Assembly (NCBI RefSeq): GCF_001693385.1
Contig: NZ_CP016428.1
Coordinates: 7,492,001 to 7,556,000, forward strand
DNA: 64,000 nucleotides
Direction: 5' to 3'
From: Bradyrhizobium icense
GTDB lineage: Bacteria; Pseudomonadota; Alphaproteobacteria; Rhizobiales; Xanthobacteraceae
Part shown: in pieces, positions 27,298 to 36,397 of the stretch
Numbering within the stretch: position 1 is the first letter of the stretch
Layout: each line of letters starts with the position of its first letter
Notes under the pieces: model-generated
What the model saw: only the letters and a program-made list of their open reading frames with translations
The model's database searches: none
Told to the model about the DNA's origin: nothing
Program-made: the position numbers and the translations under genes

Positions 27298-27339
27298 CTC
27301 GACTCAAAACGCGGTTTTGGGATCGCTGGTTCGATTCCG
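27298..27339 (+). other. tRNA-Leu-like remnant at the far end of the ptx block
   Basis: CTCGACTCAAAA and GCTGGTTCGATTCCG match the tRNA-Leu gene at 22556-22567 and 22586-22600 exactly, and keep the same order with a three-base-shorter spacing. The acceptor stem and part of the variable region are lost. This looks like a decayed tRNA copy rather than a functional gene. Confidence 0.65.
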
Positions 27340-27398
27340 AAGAGCGGCGCTTGCCTCCGCGCTACGGCTTCGCCTTGGCAATAATCCGCCGCTCCATG

Positions 27399-29087
27399 TC
27401 ACCGGGAAACCGTCGCGGCTGTGCGGAAATAAAATGGTTCGCTCGGAAGCGAGCCGTACACGAATGGCTCCTGCTGCCGACCGGTTGCGGCCATTACGTC
27501 ATCGCGCACGAAGCGGAAAAGCATGGAAATTTCCAAGCCCGGCTGCTTCAGCCGCTTGAGCAGCGCCTTCATGAATGGGCTGTTGCCGTCGTCGCCGTCA
27601 TGCGCCACCTGACCAGCCTTCGCCGCATAGGCGACCATGGTCCCGCCCTCGGGCTCCACCCGTGCCAGCCCCGTTCCGAGCGAACGCGTGCTGTTGGTGA
27701 AGCGCATCTGCGGCGCAAACGGATTGTCGCGGCATGCATCCAGCACGATGAGACGCAGTCCTCGAGCGCCTTCGATTGCCGCGCTCAGTTCGTCGATCGA
27801 CACCGCTTCGAGGCGCACGTCGCGGTCGGTCTTGAACTGCGCATCAACAGGCGCGAGCCAGTTGACGCCGCCCATCTCGAGCCCATGGCCGGCAAAATAG
27901 ATTACGGCCCAATCGGACATTTCGGCTTCCTTCGCGAACGCGCGCAGGGCTGCAAACATTTGCTCACGCGTCACGTCGCGCAGCAGCGTCACCTTGCGGA
28001 AGCCGAGCGCATCGAATTCCGCCGCCAACGCTTCGGCGTCGCGGCCGGCGTTCGTGAGCGGCGTTACATTCTGATAGGCGCCGTTGCCGATTACCAGCGC
28101 GATCCGATTGCTCCGCTCCCGTGCCGGCTGCGCCGGATCTTCAGGGCGCGGAGCCATGGCGCTGTCCAGTTCGCGCAGAAGCTGCTCCGCCTCGCGGAAC
28201 ACGTCGGCGGCGTCAGGGCTGGACAGCGGCAGCCGGCGCGCGGTGGACAGCGCATCCCGCGCGGCCGCGACATTGTTCGTTCGGGCCGATGCCACGCTCT
28301 TGAGTGCAAATGCTTCGGCGTTGTTCGGATCGATCTTGATCAGCGCGTCCAGCACAGGAAGGGCTTCCGAATAGCGTTTCAGCGCCACGAGGGCCTTGCT
28401 GTGTAGCACGCCAATGTCGGAGTACATCTTCGGCTGCGAAAAGTTGCTGGTGGCGCGGGTGGCGCGAGCCCGCGCAACCTGTCGCAGAGCTTCATCGGGA
28501 CTGCCGAGCTGCAGCAGAAAGTCCGCCCGGTTAATGAAATTGTAGACGTCGCCCGGTTGCAGCCTGGCCGCCTGGTCGAGGTCGGCCCGGCTCTCCGCGA
28601 TGTTCCCACGCCGGACGAAGGCTGCGGCGCGGTTGCGCAGCGCGCCGGCGCGGTCCGAATTGTTGTTCGCCAGGGCGAACGCCTGGGTGGCGTCCTTAAT
28701 GGCAAGATCAAATTGGCCGAGACCACTGCGGATCGTGCTCCGGTTCATCCAAGCGTCGACGAACGACGGATTCTCTTCAAGCGATCTATCGCAGTTCGCC
28801 AGTGCATTCCGATAGTCGTGCCCCAGGATGTAATGGTAGCACCGATTGTAATACGCGTTCGCGCGCTCGCGCGCCGGTATGCCGCGCGTGTTGATGATCG
28901 TCATGCAGGCGGCCAGCCCGGCCTCGCCGCCATTATTGCGGCAGGTGTCCCATAGCTTTGCGCGATTGTCGGAAGGTGCGGCCATCGATGCGCTGGCGAC
29001 AGGCAGCAGTATGGCCAGCGCGAGCAAGTACGCCACGCCAAACCTCTGTCCGTAAACGCGCCGACGCCAAGACGGAAACGGGATCAT
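27399..29087 (-). CDS. Exported TPR and caspase-domain protein
   Basis: The 562-residue protein has a signal peptide ending near residue 37, then TPR-like helices (about 75-260, with AYYNRCYHYILG and LVALKRYSEALPVLDAL repeats), then a C14 caspase-fold domain (about 327-550). The catalytic His401 is in YFAGHGLEM and Cys452 in VLDACRDNPF. It should be a periplasmic or surface cysteine protease or pseudo-protease of the bacterial caspase-like class. Its ATG at 29087-29085 overlaps the stop of the upstream DUF3592 gene (ATGA), indicating translational coupling. It may act in proteolysis or stress response; no defence genes surround it. Confidence 0.9.
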   Translation of the reverse strand: MIPFPSWRRRVYGQRFGVAYLLALAILLPVASASMAAPSDNRAKLWDTCRNNGGEAGLAACMTIINTRGIPARERANAYYNRCYHYILGHDYRNALANCDRSLEENPSFVDAWMNRSTIRSGLGQFDLAIKDATQAFALANNNSDRAGALRNRAAAFVRRGNIAESRADLDQAARLQPGDVYNFINRADFLLQLGSPDEALRQVARARATRATSNFSQPKMYSDIGVLHSKALVALKRYSEALPVLDALIKIDPNNAEAFALKSVASARTNNVAAARDALSTARRLPLSSPDAADVFREAEQLLRELDSAMAPRPEDPAQPARERSNRIALVIGNGAYQNVTPLTNAGRDAEALAAEFDALGFRKVTLLRDVTREQMFAALRAFAKEAEMSDWAVIYFAGHGLEMGGVNWLAPVDAQFKTDRDVRLEAVSIDELSAAIEGARGLRLIVLDACRDNPFAPQMRFTNSTRSLGTGLARVEPEGGTMVAYAAKAGQVAHDGDDGNSPFMKALLKRLKQPGLEISMLFRFVRDDVMAATGRQQEPFVYGSLPSEPFYFRTAATVSR

Positions 29088-29605
29088 GAATGTGACCTGT
29101 TGAGCGCAGTGCCACGCCTTGGCGGACTGGCTACATCAATGACGTGCGGTGCTTGGTCGAAAGCCCGCGACACCCGCTTGATCAGCACGATCATGGCGGT
29201 CGCGACGGTCAGGAAGATCGACCCGATGAAAGCCAGGATGATCGGCATCATCCAAAGCGACAGCACGTCCCGGACGGCGGCCGATTCCGGCACGCCGGGA
29301 TCGTAAACAACAGACACTTCCTGTCCGGTGCGGTAAAGGGGCGGATTGGTTCGCAGGCCGGACTGGAATTCGACGGTCCTGCCGTCAATGGTGTCGAAAC
29401 GCACAATTGGCGTAAAGAGATAGCCCTTGTTCTCGCTGTCGCGCACGCGCAGCATCTCGATCACGGTACCCTGTGTTTCAACGGCGCGGGCGAGCCACGC
29501 TTTCGTGCCCCAGACGCTAAAGCCCGCGCCGAGCAGCAGCAGCACCCCGATCGGTATCAGCGCGAACCTCGCGAGACGGCTGAGGAAAACTGTAGGATCA
29601 TCCAT
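29084..29605 (-). CDS. DUF3592 membrane protein
   Basis: The predicted protein has a transmembrane segment near residues 15-35 (FALIPIGVLLLLGAGFSVWG) and another near 115-140, with a beta-rich middle containing TQGTVIEMLRV and FTPIVRFDTIDG, typical of DUF3592 proteins. It starts at ATG 29605 (MDDPTVFL), though the open frame reaches 29659. It overlaps the caspase gene by four bases, so the two are cotranslated and may work together at the membrane. The family function is unknown. Confidence 0.83.
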   Translation of the reverse strand: MDDPTVFLSRLARFALIPIGVLLLLGAGFSVWGTKAWLARAVETQGTVIEMLRVRDSENKGYLFTPIVRFDTIDGRTVEFQSGLRTNPPLYRTGQEVSVVYDPGVPESAAVRDVLSLWMMPIILAFIGSIFLTVATAMIVLIKRVSRAFDQAPHVIDVASPPRRGTALNRSHS

Positions 29606-29772
29606 GAAAAGATGCGCCCTGCGGCAAGCACTGTTATAGGCGTGAATGTGTCTCGGCATGAACCGAAAGGTTCAATGCTCCGGGCAGGTGTCATGGCACC
29701 AGCGCCAAGCACACTCCGGAGCAGCGGGGCGTGGACGTACCGAAGTTTATTCTTCCAAGCTCCGGCCTTCCC

Positions 29773-31737
29773 TCACTTCTTCCCGAACGCGCTGAACAGT
29801 CCACCCAGCAGCTTCGATGCAATTCCACCCAGCGCGCCGAAGCCGCCGGTGGCGCCGATCACGCCGGTGATAATCGGAATCAACGTTGCCATCGTCGAGC
29901 CGGAAACCGGCGCGGTTGTGCTTGGCGCCTGACCGGCGATCGCTCCAAGATTGAAGGGCAGATTGAGAATGCCCGCCGACTGCAGCAGGGTGACGATACC
30001 GAGCATGCCGGCAGAAAGCTGCACGCTCGGCCGCGACATCGCCGGCGCCAGCGGCTCGGCAGGCTTATCCGGTTTTTCGGTGCCTGGAAGCGGCTTGCCG
30101 GTCAGCCGCTCGTAGAGCAGCGGCATCAGCACGGTGATGAGATCGACCGGCGCAGCGGCGCCAGGCTGTTGCGGCGTTGCCGGTTGCGAGACGACCGGCG
30201 CCGGGACGGTGTTGACCGGTTGCGCGAGCACCGGCGCGTTCGCGATCGGCGTCACCGCCGGCACCGCAACGGGCTTGCCGGTCGCAAGCACGGTAAGAAG
30301 CTGCGCGATGTCGAGTTGCTTGCCGGTGAGCGCCGACTGCAGAATCAGCGGCAGCAGCAGTTCGAGGCCTTGGCCCGGCTTGGCAGGATCGGCGGCCATC
30401 GGTTTCTCCTTCGATAGCAACATGAGAATGAGCGGAAGCAGTTGCTGCAGGTCGAGGGCCGGAGCGCCAGCGGCAGTACCCGTCTCCGCCACGGCGACGC
30501 CAGGCATTGCGGCTTCGGCCCCGAGCGAGACGCCGAGCGCCGCCGCCGTCTCCGGCCCCACCGCGCCATCGACGACCATGCCCTCGGCTTCCTGGAAACG
30601 CAGCACGGCGGCTTGCGTGTTTAATCCGAACTCGCCGTCGATCAGGCCGGGATCGAAGCCTTTGGCGGCCAGCGCCGCCTGGATGCGCGTGACAACGGCC
30701 ATGTTCATGTTCGGCGCACCGACCTCGTAGATGATGGCTGGCGGGTTGACCTTGATCGGCGCGGCATTGTCGTAGGAGATGCCGGGAATCAGGATGCCGG
30801 TGTGCCAGCCGCGGCCATGCACCGTGTCGGCCACCACGCCGTAACGCCGTCCCTTTGCCTCGATGGTGCCGCCGTTGCCGTCGCATACTGCGATGTGGCC
30901 CATCTTGCCCGGACCCGGCGGATAGCGGAGCACGATGCCACCGACAGTCGCTGCCGCCTCCTCCACCGAAACGCGTTTGCCGAGCCGCTCAAGGTCAGCC
31001 TTCCATGCGCCGGTATAGGCATCGGCCTTGGCAGGCAGCGCCGTGTGGTCGACGCAGCCGTAAAGCGTGCCGGCTTCCTGATAGACCAGCCATGAAACGA
31101 ACTCGGCACAGTCCCACGGGCCATGCCAATGCGGATCGTCCTTCGGCACCTGGGTGTTGACGTATTGCTCGCCGATATGCGGGCGGGCGCGCTGCACCAG
31201 TCCCGCACCCGAGGGCACACCGTTCGCGGGCGGCTGGGCAACGGCTACAGCAGGCAGACCGTCGAAGAAGGCGTCGGCGCTGCCGGCCTTGTACATGCGA
31301 TGGGCCTGACGCCACTGCTCTTCGGTCAGGTTATTGCCTTTGCCCGACTCGCGGCCGGCGATGGCTTTCAGCAGGGCAATGGCCTGCACGGGATCGTCGA
31401 CCATCTCCTTTGTCAGGATGGCGTTCGGGTTATAGCCAGGCACGCCGAAACCGTGGGCGCCAGTCCACTTCGTTCCGGCCTCGCCGATCCGCATGCCGAC
31501 ATAGCTGCGCGACAACAGGTCGAAGTTCGAGGCGGCGCCGTTCACCGGCGAGGGAAACCGTGCGATCTTGTGGCCGCCGCCGATGATGCCATAGCCGGTC
31601 TGGCCGAAGCGCGCGGCGCGCGCGCTCGGATATTGAGCGCCGGGATTGTTGTAGCGGAACGAAGCGACCTCGCTGCCTGCGACGTCGTCGCGGTTGTCAG
31701 CCGTTGAAGGGTCGGTAGACCTGCCGATTTGAGCCAT
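29773..31737 (-). CDS. Modular cell-wall amidase-like protein
   Basis: The 654-residue protein starts MAQIGRSTDPST after a GGGGGAG SD. An N-terminal domain (about 25-160) contains RYNNPGAQYPSARAARFG and VPGYNPNAILTKEM. A CHAP/NlpC-P60-like domain follows, with Cys210 in GPWDCAEFVSW and His281 in GHIAVCDG. Residues 345-403 form a PG_binding_1 repeat (GFDPGLIDGEFGLNTQAAV), then a Pro/Ala-rich linker and a hydrophobic C-terminal part with TPIIT-like repeats ending near FGKK. Such layouts are seen in phage endolysins and in type VI or tail-associated effectors. No other phage genes are near. There is no signal peptide. Confidence 0.82.
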   Translation of the reverse strand: MAQIGRSTDPSTADNRDDVAGSEVASFRYNNPGAQYPSARAARFGQTGYGIIGGGHKIARFPSPVNGAASNFDLLSRSYVGMRIGEAGTKWTGAHGFGVPGYNPNAILTKEMVDDPVQAIALLKAIAGRESGKGNNLTEEQWRQAHRMYKAGSADAFFDGLPAVAVAQPPANGVPSGAGLVQRARPHIGEQYVNTQVPKDDPHWHGPWDCAEFVSWLVYQEAGTLYGCVDHTALPAKADAYTGAWKADLERLGKRVSVEEAAATVGGIVLRYPPGPGKMGHIAVCDGNGGTIEAKGRRYGVVADTVHGRGWHTGILIPGISYDNAAPIKVNPPAIIYEVGAPNMNMAVVTRIQAALAAKGFDPGLIDGEFGLNTQAAVLRFQEAEGMVVDGAVGPETAAALGVSLGAEAAMPGVAVAETGTAAGAPALDLQQLLPLILMLLSKEKPMAADPAKPGQGLELLLPLILQSALTGKQLDIAQLLTVLATGKPVAVPAVTPIANAPVLAQPVNTVPAPVVSQPATPQQPGAAAPVDLITVLMPLLYERLTGKPLPGTEKPDKPAEPLAPAMSRPSVQLSAGMLGIVTLLQSAGILNLPFNLGAIAGQAPSTTAPVSGSTMATLIPIITGVIGATGGFGALGGIASKLLGGLFSAFGKK

Positions 31738-32087
31738 CGCTCGCTCCCCCGTTTGTGTGCCGCCTGCTGCCAGTTTCCTCTTCGCCGATCGCTGCGTCCT
31801 CGGCCTCGGTTTGCTGCTCATTGGCCGGCCCAGATCTGCCCTTTCGGCACGATGATCCGATCGCCGCGGCCGGTGACAACCGGCCGGACGCGCTGTCCGC
31901 ACTATCGATATTCGTTTGCGACGCCGGAGCATGATGGCTCACGGCAAACCGTGAAGAGCTTACATCGCTTTGCAGCCTTCACGTGTGATCTAGCCAACAG
32001 TTGCCGCGGCAGCCGGCGCGACAGTCGGTGGCGCGCCGGCGCTGGTCCAGCATGCGGGCCGTGGCATTACGGTCCAGTCCAGCACTG
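31738..32087. other. Intergenic region without a recognised gene
   Basis: These 350 bases lie between the lysin-like gene and the SnoaL-like gene. Small minus-strand frames near 31980-32100 are GC-rich and have no SD or recognisable domain. I see no RNA gene or clear repeat. Confidence 0.45.
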
Positions 32088-32501
32088 TCACCGTAATTCC
32101 CATGATAGCCCTTCCACTTGGATGACGCGCGGCAGGGAGGCGCCCGCTGCGTGGTCGATGACGTAGCGCCAGGTGCCATCGGACTGGCGGCGGACCAACT
32201 CGGCCGAGCTGCCGGAAGCCACGATGGAGCCGTCCTGGGCGCGCAGTTCCCAATCGGCACGCAGCAGCGCGACATCACCGTGCTGGATGCAAAAGTTATT
32301 GCTCGACGTCATCGTGCCGGGCGCTTGCAGCAGACGCCGCAACTCACCAGCGATCGCGTCCTGCCCTATCAGACTTCGTTCGCTTCCATCCACGCGCAGG
32401 ACGGCATCCATCTCGTAAAGCGCGAGCAGATTGTCTATGTTACGGCTGTTGAAGGCTTGAGCGAATGCCTCATTCATCTGGGCTGGCTCAGTCACGGTCA
32501 T
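32088..32501 (-). CDS. SnoaL/NTF2-like protein (YybH-type)
   Basis: The 137-residue protein has the NTF2-like pattern: AFNSRNIDNLLALYEMDAVLR, then VDGSERSLIGQDAIAGELRRLL. It begins at ATG 32501 with a GAGGAG SD seven bases upstream. It is divergent from the HxlR regulator at 32578 with only 76 bases between, so it is the likely target. These proteins are usually small isomerases or binding proteins; the reaction is unknown. Confidence 0.85.
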   Translation of the reverse strand: MTVTEPAQMNEAFAQAFNSRNIDNLLALYEMDAVLRVDGSERSLIGQDAIAGELRRLLQAPGTMTSSNNFCIQHGDVALLRADWELRAQDGSIVASGSSAELVRRQSDGTWRYVIDHAAGASLPRVIQVEGLSWELR

Positions 32502-32535
32502 GTCTCATCTCCTCGTTGTTGGAGAGAAGAAAAGA

Positions 32536-32554
32536 AGCACGTCCCTTCAGTGCT
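32536..32554. promoter_or_regulatory. Candidate HxlR operator
   Basis: AGCAC and GTGCT form a perfect 5-base inverted repeat around a 9-base centre, in the middle of the divergent intergenic region. It is short, so the site is tentative. Confidence 0.4.
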
Positions 32555-32577
32555 AACCAAACGGGAAGGAAGCCGCA

Positions 32578-32958
32578 TTGTCATCTGCTGCGCTACGATT
32601 AGAACTCGACAATCCGCAACCGCGTCGCCCGGCAGATTGCCCGGTCGAGGATTGGTTGGCCTTCCTGGGCCACCGGTGGAACGCACTTGTGCTCTGGCAC
32701 CTGAAAGACGGCCCGAAACGGCACGGAGAGCTGGCGGAGCTTCTACCGGGCGTATCTCCGAAGGTGCTTTCTGAGCGTCTGGATGGGCTTGAAAATCGAG
32801 GCTTGGTGCTGCGCGCCCCAACCGTTGCGTTCCCACGGCGCGTGACCTACTCGCTCTCGCTCAAGGGCACCGAGCTCCTAAGCATCCTCGATCGGCTTGA
32901 GCTTTGGTCACGCCGGGATCATCGAGCGGCTGCTCGATCGCCTGACCAGACAAGCTGA
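32578..32958 (+). CDS. HxlR-family transcriptional regulator
   Basis: The 126-residue protein has the HxlR winged helix: CPVEDWLAFLGHRWNALVLWHL and PKRHGELAELLPGVSPKVLSERL. It starts at TTG 32578 with a GGGAAGGAAG SD upstream. It faces the SnoaL-like gene and should respond to an aldehyde, quinone or similar reactive compound, as many family members do. The effector is unknown. Confidence 0.9.
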   Translation: MSSAALRLELDNPQPRRPADCPVEDWLAFLGHRWNALVLWHLKDGPKRHGELAELLPGVSPKVLSERLDGLENRGLVLRAPTVAFPRRVTYSLSLKGTELLSILDRLELWSRRDHRAAARSPDQTS

Positions 32959-33007
32959 CGGCATGAGCGTAGAAGCGTGATCGCCCCGCACATCCGATAT
33001 TCCGCGC

Positions 33008-34798
33008 TCACGCCTCCCTGTACCAGCTCGCGAGTTGCCACAAATCATTGTCCCAGCCCGAGATATGCGCGGTCAGCTTGCCGCCGAGCGCTGCGACCCG
33101 GGTCCGGGAGATGATGGGCTGGATGTAATTGTCTTTCACGACGAGGTCGTTGAGCTTGATGAACAAAGCCGCGCGCTTCACCGCGTCGAGCTCCTGTTCG
33201 ACCTGCTTGTAGATCTCGTCGTATTCCTTGTTTTGCCAGCGCGAGACGTTGCGTCCCTGCCACTTGTTTTCCTTGCTCGCCACCTGCCACGACACATACT
33301 GGTTCATGAAGAGCTGCGGGTCGGCCTGCGGCATGGTGGTGTTGTACATCTGCGCATCGCAATAGAAATGCGTGTAAGTGTCGGGATTGGCCGTGTCGGA
33401 GGAAAAGAACACCGATCCCAACACCGCCTTCAGTTCGACCTCGATGCCCGCTTTCTGGCACGCCTGCTTGATGATGGCCTGGGTCTTCTGCCTGGGCGCA
33501 TTGATGGAGGTCTGGAACACGAACTTCAGCGGCTTGCCGTCCTTGGCGCGAATGCCGTCGCCGCCCTTTTTCCAGCCGGCGGCCTCGAGGATCTGGTTGG
33601 CTTTTTCGATGTTGAATTCGAATTTGGTATTCTTCGACCGGAAGCGTTCCGGATTGTTGAGGAAGTTCGCGGTAGCCAGCGCCGTGCGCCCATAGATGTG
33701 TTTCTCGATCGACGCGCGATCGATCAGGAGATTGATGGCCTGGCGCACCGCCGGATCGCTGAACAGCGGATGCCTGGTCTTGATGCTGGCGCGCTCGCCG
33801 TCGACCTCGACCGCGGGATCGGTCGAGTTGAGCTGTATGAATTCGACATTGCCCGATGGCGTGATGCTGATTTTGCCCTTTCCGACGGCTTCCATCTTCA
33901 GCAGGATCTGGTCTTCGACCTGCATGTTCCAGGCATAGTCATATTCGCCGGTCTGCAGCACCGCGCGCGCCGCCGACACCGCGTCGCCACCGCCCTTGAC
34001 CTCCACCTCATCGAAATGCGGCCGGCTGGCGACGTGGTAGTTGGGATTGATCCTGGCGCGGAGCATGTCGCCCGGCGTGAAATCCACGAACAGATAAGGG
34101 CCGGTGCCGACCGGCTTCAGATTGTTCGGCGCCTCGCGCGACCTGACGCCGACGTAATCCTTGAACAGGTGTTTTGGGATGATCATGCCGTAGTTGCCGA
34201 CAAAAGCATTGGCCCAGAACGGCGTCGGCTTGGCGAAGGTGAGGCGGACGGTGAGGTCGTCGATCTTCTCGACCGTGATGTCCTTGTAGCTGGCGATCGA
34301 GACCGCCGCGGTATCCGGCGTTTTGGCATATTCCCAGTTGAAGACGACGTCGTCGGCCGTGAACGGCATGCCGTCATGCCATTTGACGCCGCGTTTCAGC
34401 TTCCAGACCACCGAGCGGCCGTCCTCGGACAATCCCTCATTCGCCTTGCTCGGAATCTCGGCAGCGAGGATCGGAACCAGGTTGCCGTCGCCGTCCCATC
34501 CTGCCAGCGGCTCGTAGAAGATCCGGGAGCCTTCCTGGTCCTTGGTGCCGACGGCGAAATGCGGATTGAGCAGGGTCACCGCCTGCCAGTACATCAGTTT
34601 CAGCACACCGCCGCCGCCGGCCTTGGTCGGCTTGTAGGGAAGCGCGGTCGCGGCCATCGCGACTCCGGACTGGCTCAGCATCATCCCGGCCATCGGCGCC
34701 GAAAGGCCTGCGGCGATCATTCGCTGGACAAAGGCCCGCCGCGACAGCCGGCCGGTCTTGACGTCCGCAATCAGGTCTCGAAGTTCCCGTTCTTTCAT
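33008..34798 (-). CDS. Peptide/oligosaccharide ABC binding protein (family 5)
   Basis: The 596-residue protein is a large periplasmic solute-binding protein of the DppA/OppA class. It begins MKERELRDLIADVKTGRLSR and SRRAFVQRM, consistent with a Tat signal ending near AAATA. The mature part has the family core GVKWHDGMPFTADDVVFNW and AGWKKGGDGIRAKDG. The ATG at 34798 follows AAGGAG seven bases upstream; the longer open frame is a shadow. No permease or ATPase gene is nearby, so it is an orphan whose partner lies elsewhere. Confidence 0.92.
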   Translation of the reverse strand: MKERELRDLIADVKTGRLSRRAFVQRMIAAGLSAPMAGMMLSQSGVAMAATALPYKPTKAGGGGVLKLMYWQAVTLLNPHFAVGTKDQEGSRIFYEPLAGWDGDGNLVPILAAEIPSKANEGLSEDGRSVVWKLKRGVKWHDGMPFTADDVVFNWEYAKTPDTAAVSIASYKDITVEKIDDLTVRLTFAKPTPFWANAFVGNYGMIIPKHLFKDYVGVRSREAPNNLKPVGTGPYLFVDFTPGDMLRARINPNYHVASRPHFDEVEVKGGGDAVSAARAVLQTGEYDYAWNMQVEDQILLKMEAVGKGKISITPSGNVEFIQLNSTDPAVEVDGERASIKTRHPLFSDPAVRQAINLLIDRASIEKHIYGRTALATANFLNNPERFRSKNTKFEFNIEKANQILEAAGWKKGGDGIRAKDGKPLKFVFQTSINAPRQKTQAIIKQACQKAGIEVELKAVLGSVFFSSDTANPDTYTHFYCDAQMYNTTMPQADPQLFMNQYVSWQVASKENKWQGRNVSRWQNKEYDEIYKQVEQELDAVKRAALFIKLNDLVVKDNYIQPIISRTRVAALGGKLTAHISGWDNDLWQLASWYREA

Positions 34799-34958
34799 GG
34801 GTTGACTCCTTAACTGTGCTGAAACTGTGCTGAATGTCTCGCCGCTCTCGAACGCTCGGAAATGGATCAGGTTAGCGCGCACCTGTCAAAGCAGGATCCG
34901 GGCCATTCCATTACCTGCCCGCGCTCGACACCTCAGAGATCGCTTTCGAAAAACCAGC

Positions 34959-35315
34959 TCAAATCCGTTTCCTCGTTTCGTCGCCGACCACGCGAAGGTC
35001 GATCCTGCCGATCAGATCGGAACGAAGCGCCTCGGCCTCGCTGATGGCGGCCATGGTCTGCCGCAAGGTGCTGGCGTTCGAGCCGAGCGACACGATGCCG
35101 CCCAGCACCGCGGCAATCGAGCCGAGGGCTCCGACCTGGTTGGACCCAAGCAGGCCGAGCATCGTGACGAGCATCAATCCGGCGCCGGCGGCGATCGCCG
35201 CCTTCGAGACCAACGTGATCTTGCGGCAGCGCTCGGCGACCTCGGCCAGTTCCTCGAGCCGCGCTTCAATCCGCGAAATCTCGTCACTCGGGTCGTCCTC
35301 GTCCATCGGTCTCAC
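34959..35315 (-). CDS. Small membrane protein of unknown function
   Basis: The 118-residue protein has a charged N-terminal helix (DEDDPSDEISRIEARLEELA, coiled-coil-like) and two hydrophobic segments (about 41-60 and 66-85). It is probably an inner-membrane protein. A start at ATG 35306 (MDEDDPSD) is an alternative to 35315. I do not recognise the family. Confidence 0.7.
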   Translation of the reverse strand: MRPMDEDDPSDEISRIEARLEELAEVAERCRKITLVSKAAIAAGAGLMLVTMLGLLGSNQVGALGSIAAVLGGIVSLGSNASTLRQTMAAISEAEALRSDLIGRIDLRVVGDETRKRI

Positions 35316-35399
35316 AATCCGGTTCTGCAGGGTTTCGTTTTCAGGAATCGTCGGTGGGCAGATGTCCTATCGCAAATGACACGCCGATGCCCATCGGCC

Positions 35400-36350
35400 T
35401 CACTTCTTCCGACTATCATCCAGCCGCGGTCGTCCGGTCCACGCCCGATTGAGCCACCGGGTAGCCAGCTCGAGCCGCGGCTTTCCCTGCAGGCGCGCCT
35501 GGGCCTCGTGATAAGGGCCGACGTAGCGGATGCGGGTCGGCAGATGGGGGTACACGCGCCGAGTCCATTTGAGCGCGCGGTCCGCGGCTCTCCTATCGCG
35601 CTCGTCGACGTCGAAGCCAAAGCCTGTGCGCAGCCGCTCCGGCAACATCTGCACGCTCAGGGCCAGGTACCACCGCGGCGGGCGCAGCCACCTGCGTGCG
35701 CCGGTGAAGATGTGGTGGGCCACGTCACGCGCCGCAGGGCTGACGGACAAGGTATCCGATCGAGCCATCGCAGCGTTGTAGTCGGTGAAGGATGACCAAT
35801 CCGCTGGCAGGTCCGCAGGTTTCAGCCCGAACAGTGAGCCGAACAGCCGGCTTTCGGCCCAATATTGCTCGCGCTCTTCGGGCGGGAGCGGAGGCAAGAC
35901 GAGGTCGTGCGCGATGGCGGCGGTTTCGACGAGGGTGGCGTGAACCCAGCGCAGCGCGGCGATGTCGTTGGCATAGTAGGAAGAGCCTTGGGCGAACGGG
36001 CCGATCGCCTCGGGCAACACGCCGGAGATCATCGCGTGCCGCCGATGCAGACGCCGGGCCGCGGCAGTCGCGCCGTCGAGCGAACCGAACACCATCGTAA
36101 ACATCAGCTCGAAGGTTCGATGAAAGCGGCCGACTGGATCGGCAAAGGTGCGCGAGTGCTCGGCAACCGCAGCCGCGACCCAGGGATGCGCCAGTTGAAG
36201 CAGCAAGGCGCGCCCGGCTCCCAGAAAGATGACGGCTTCCCTGTCGATCCGCCACGTCATCGACGCCGGACCAAAAATACCCTCCGCAGGCCCGGCGGCG
36301 CCGGCCCTGACGACATCGAGAGTAACGTCTAGATCGCTTTCCGAGACCAA
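35400..36350 (-). CDS. MpaB/DUF2236-type oxygenase
   Basis: The 316-residue protein has the sequence pattern of the mycophenolic-acid MpaB/latex-clearing-protein superfamily (DUF2236), heme or di-iron oxygenases. Key segments are AGRALLLQLAHPWVAAAVAEH, DPVGRFHRTFELMFTM, GSSYYANDIAALRWVHATLV and YWAESRLFGSLFG. The likely start is TTG 36350 with a GAAGG SD; the frame continues upstream but the earlier residues are a shadow of the MFS gene. It may oxidise a lipid or isoprenoid, but the substrate is unknown. Confidence 0.78.
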   Translation of the reverse strand: MVSESDLDVTLDVVRAGAAGPAEGIFGPASMTWRIDREAVIFLGAGRALLLQLAHPWVAAAVAEHSRTFADPVGRFHRTFELMFTMVFGSLDGATAAARRLHRRHAMISGVLPEAIGPFAQGSSYYANDIAALRWVHATLVETAAIAHDLVLPPLPPEEREQYWAESRLFGSLFGLKPADLPADWSSFTDYNAAMARSDTLSVSPAARDVAHHIFTGARRWLRPPRWYLALSVQMLPERLRTGFGFDVDERDRRAADRALKWTRRVYPHLPTRIRYVGPYHEAQARLQGKPRLELATRWLNRAWTGRPRLDDSRKK

Positions 36351-36397
36351 TTGGCAAACCTTCGAGAGAGATCGACCTGTTTTTCGCGACGTGGATT

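Noticed and set aside
27290..27345. Functional second tRNA-Leu gene
   Set aside because: Only the anticodon-stem and T-arm blocks are kept; the acceptor stem does not pair and the variable arm is altered, so it was called a remnant.
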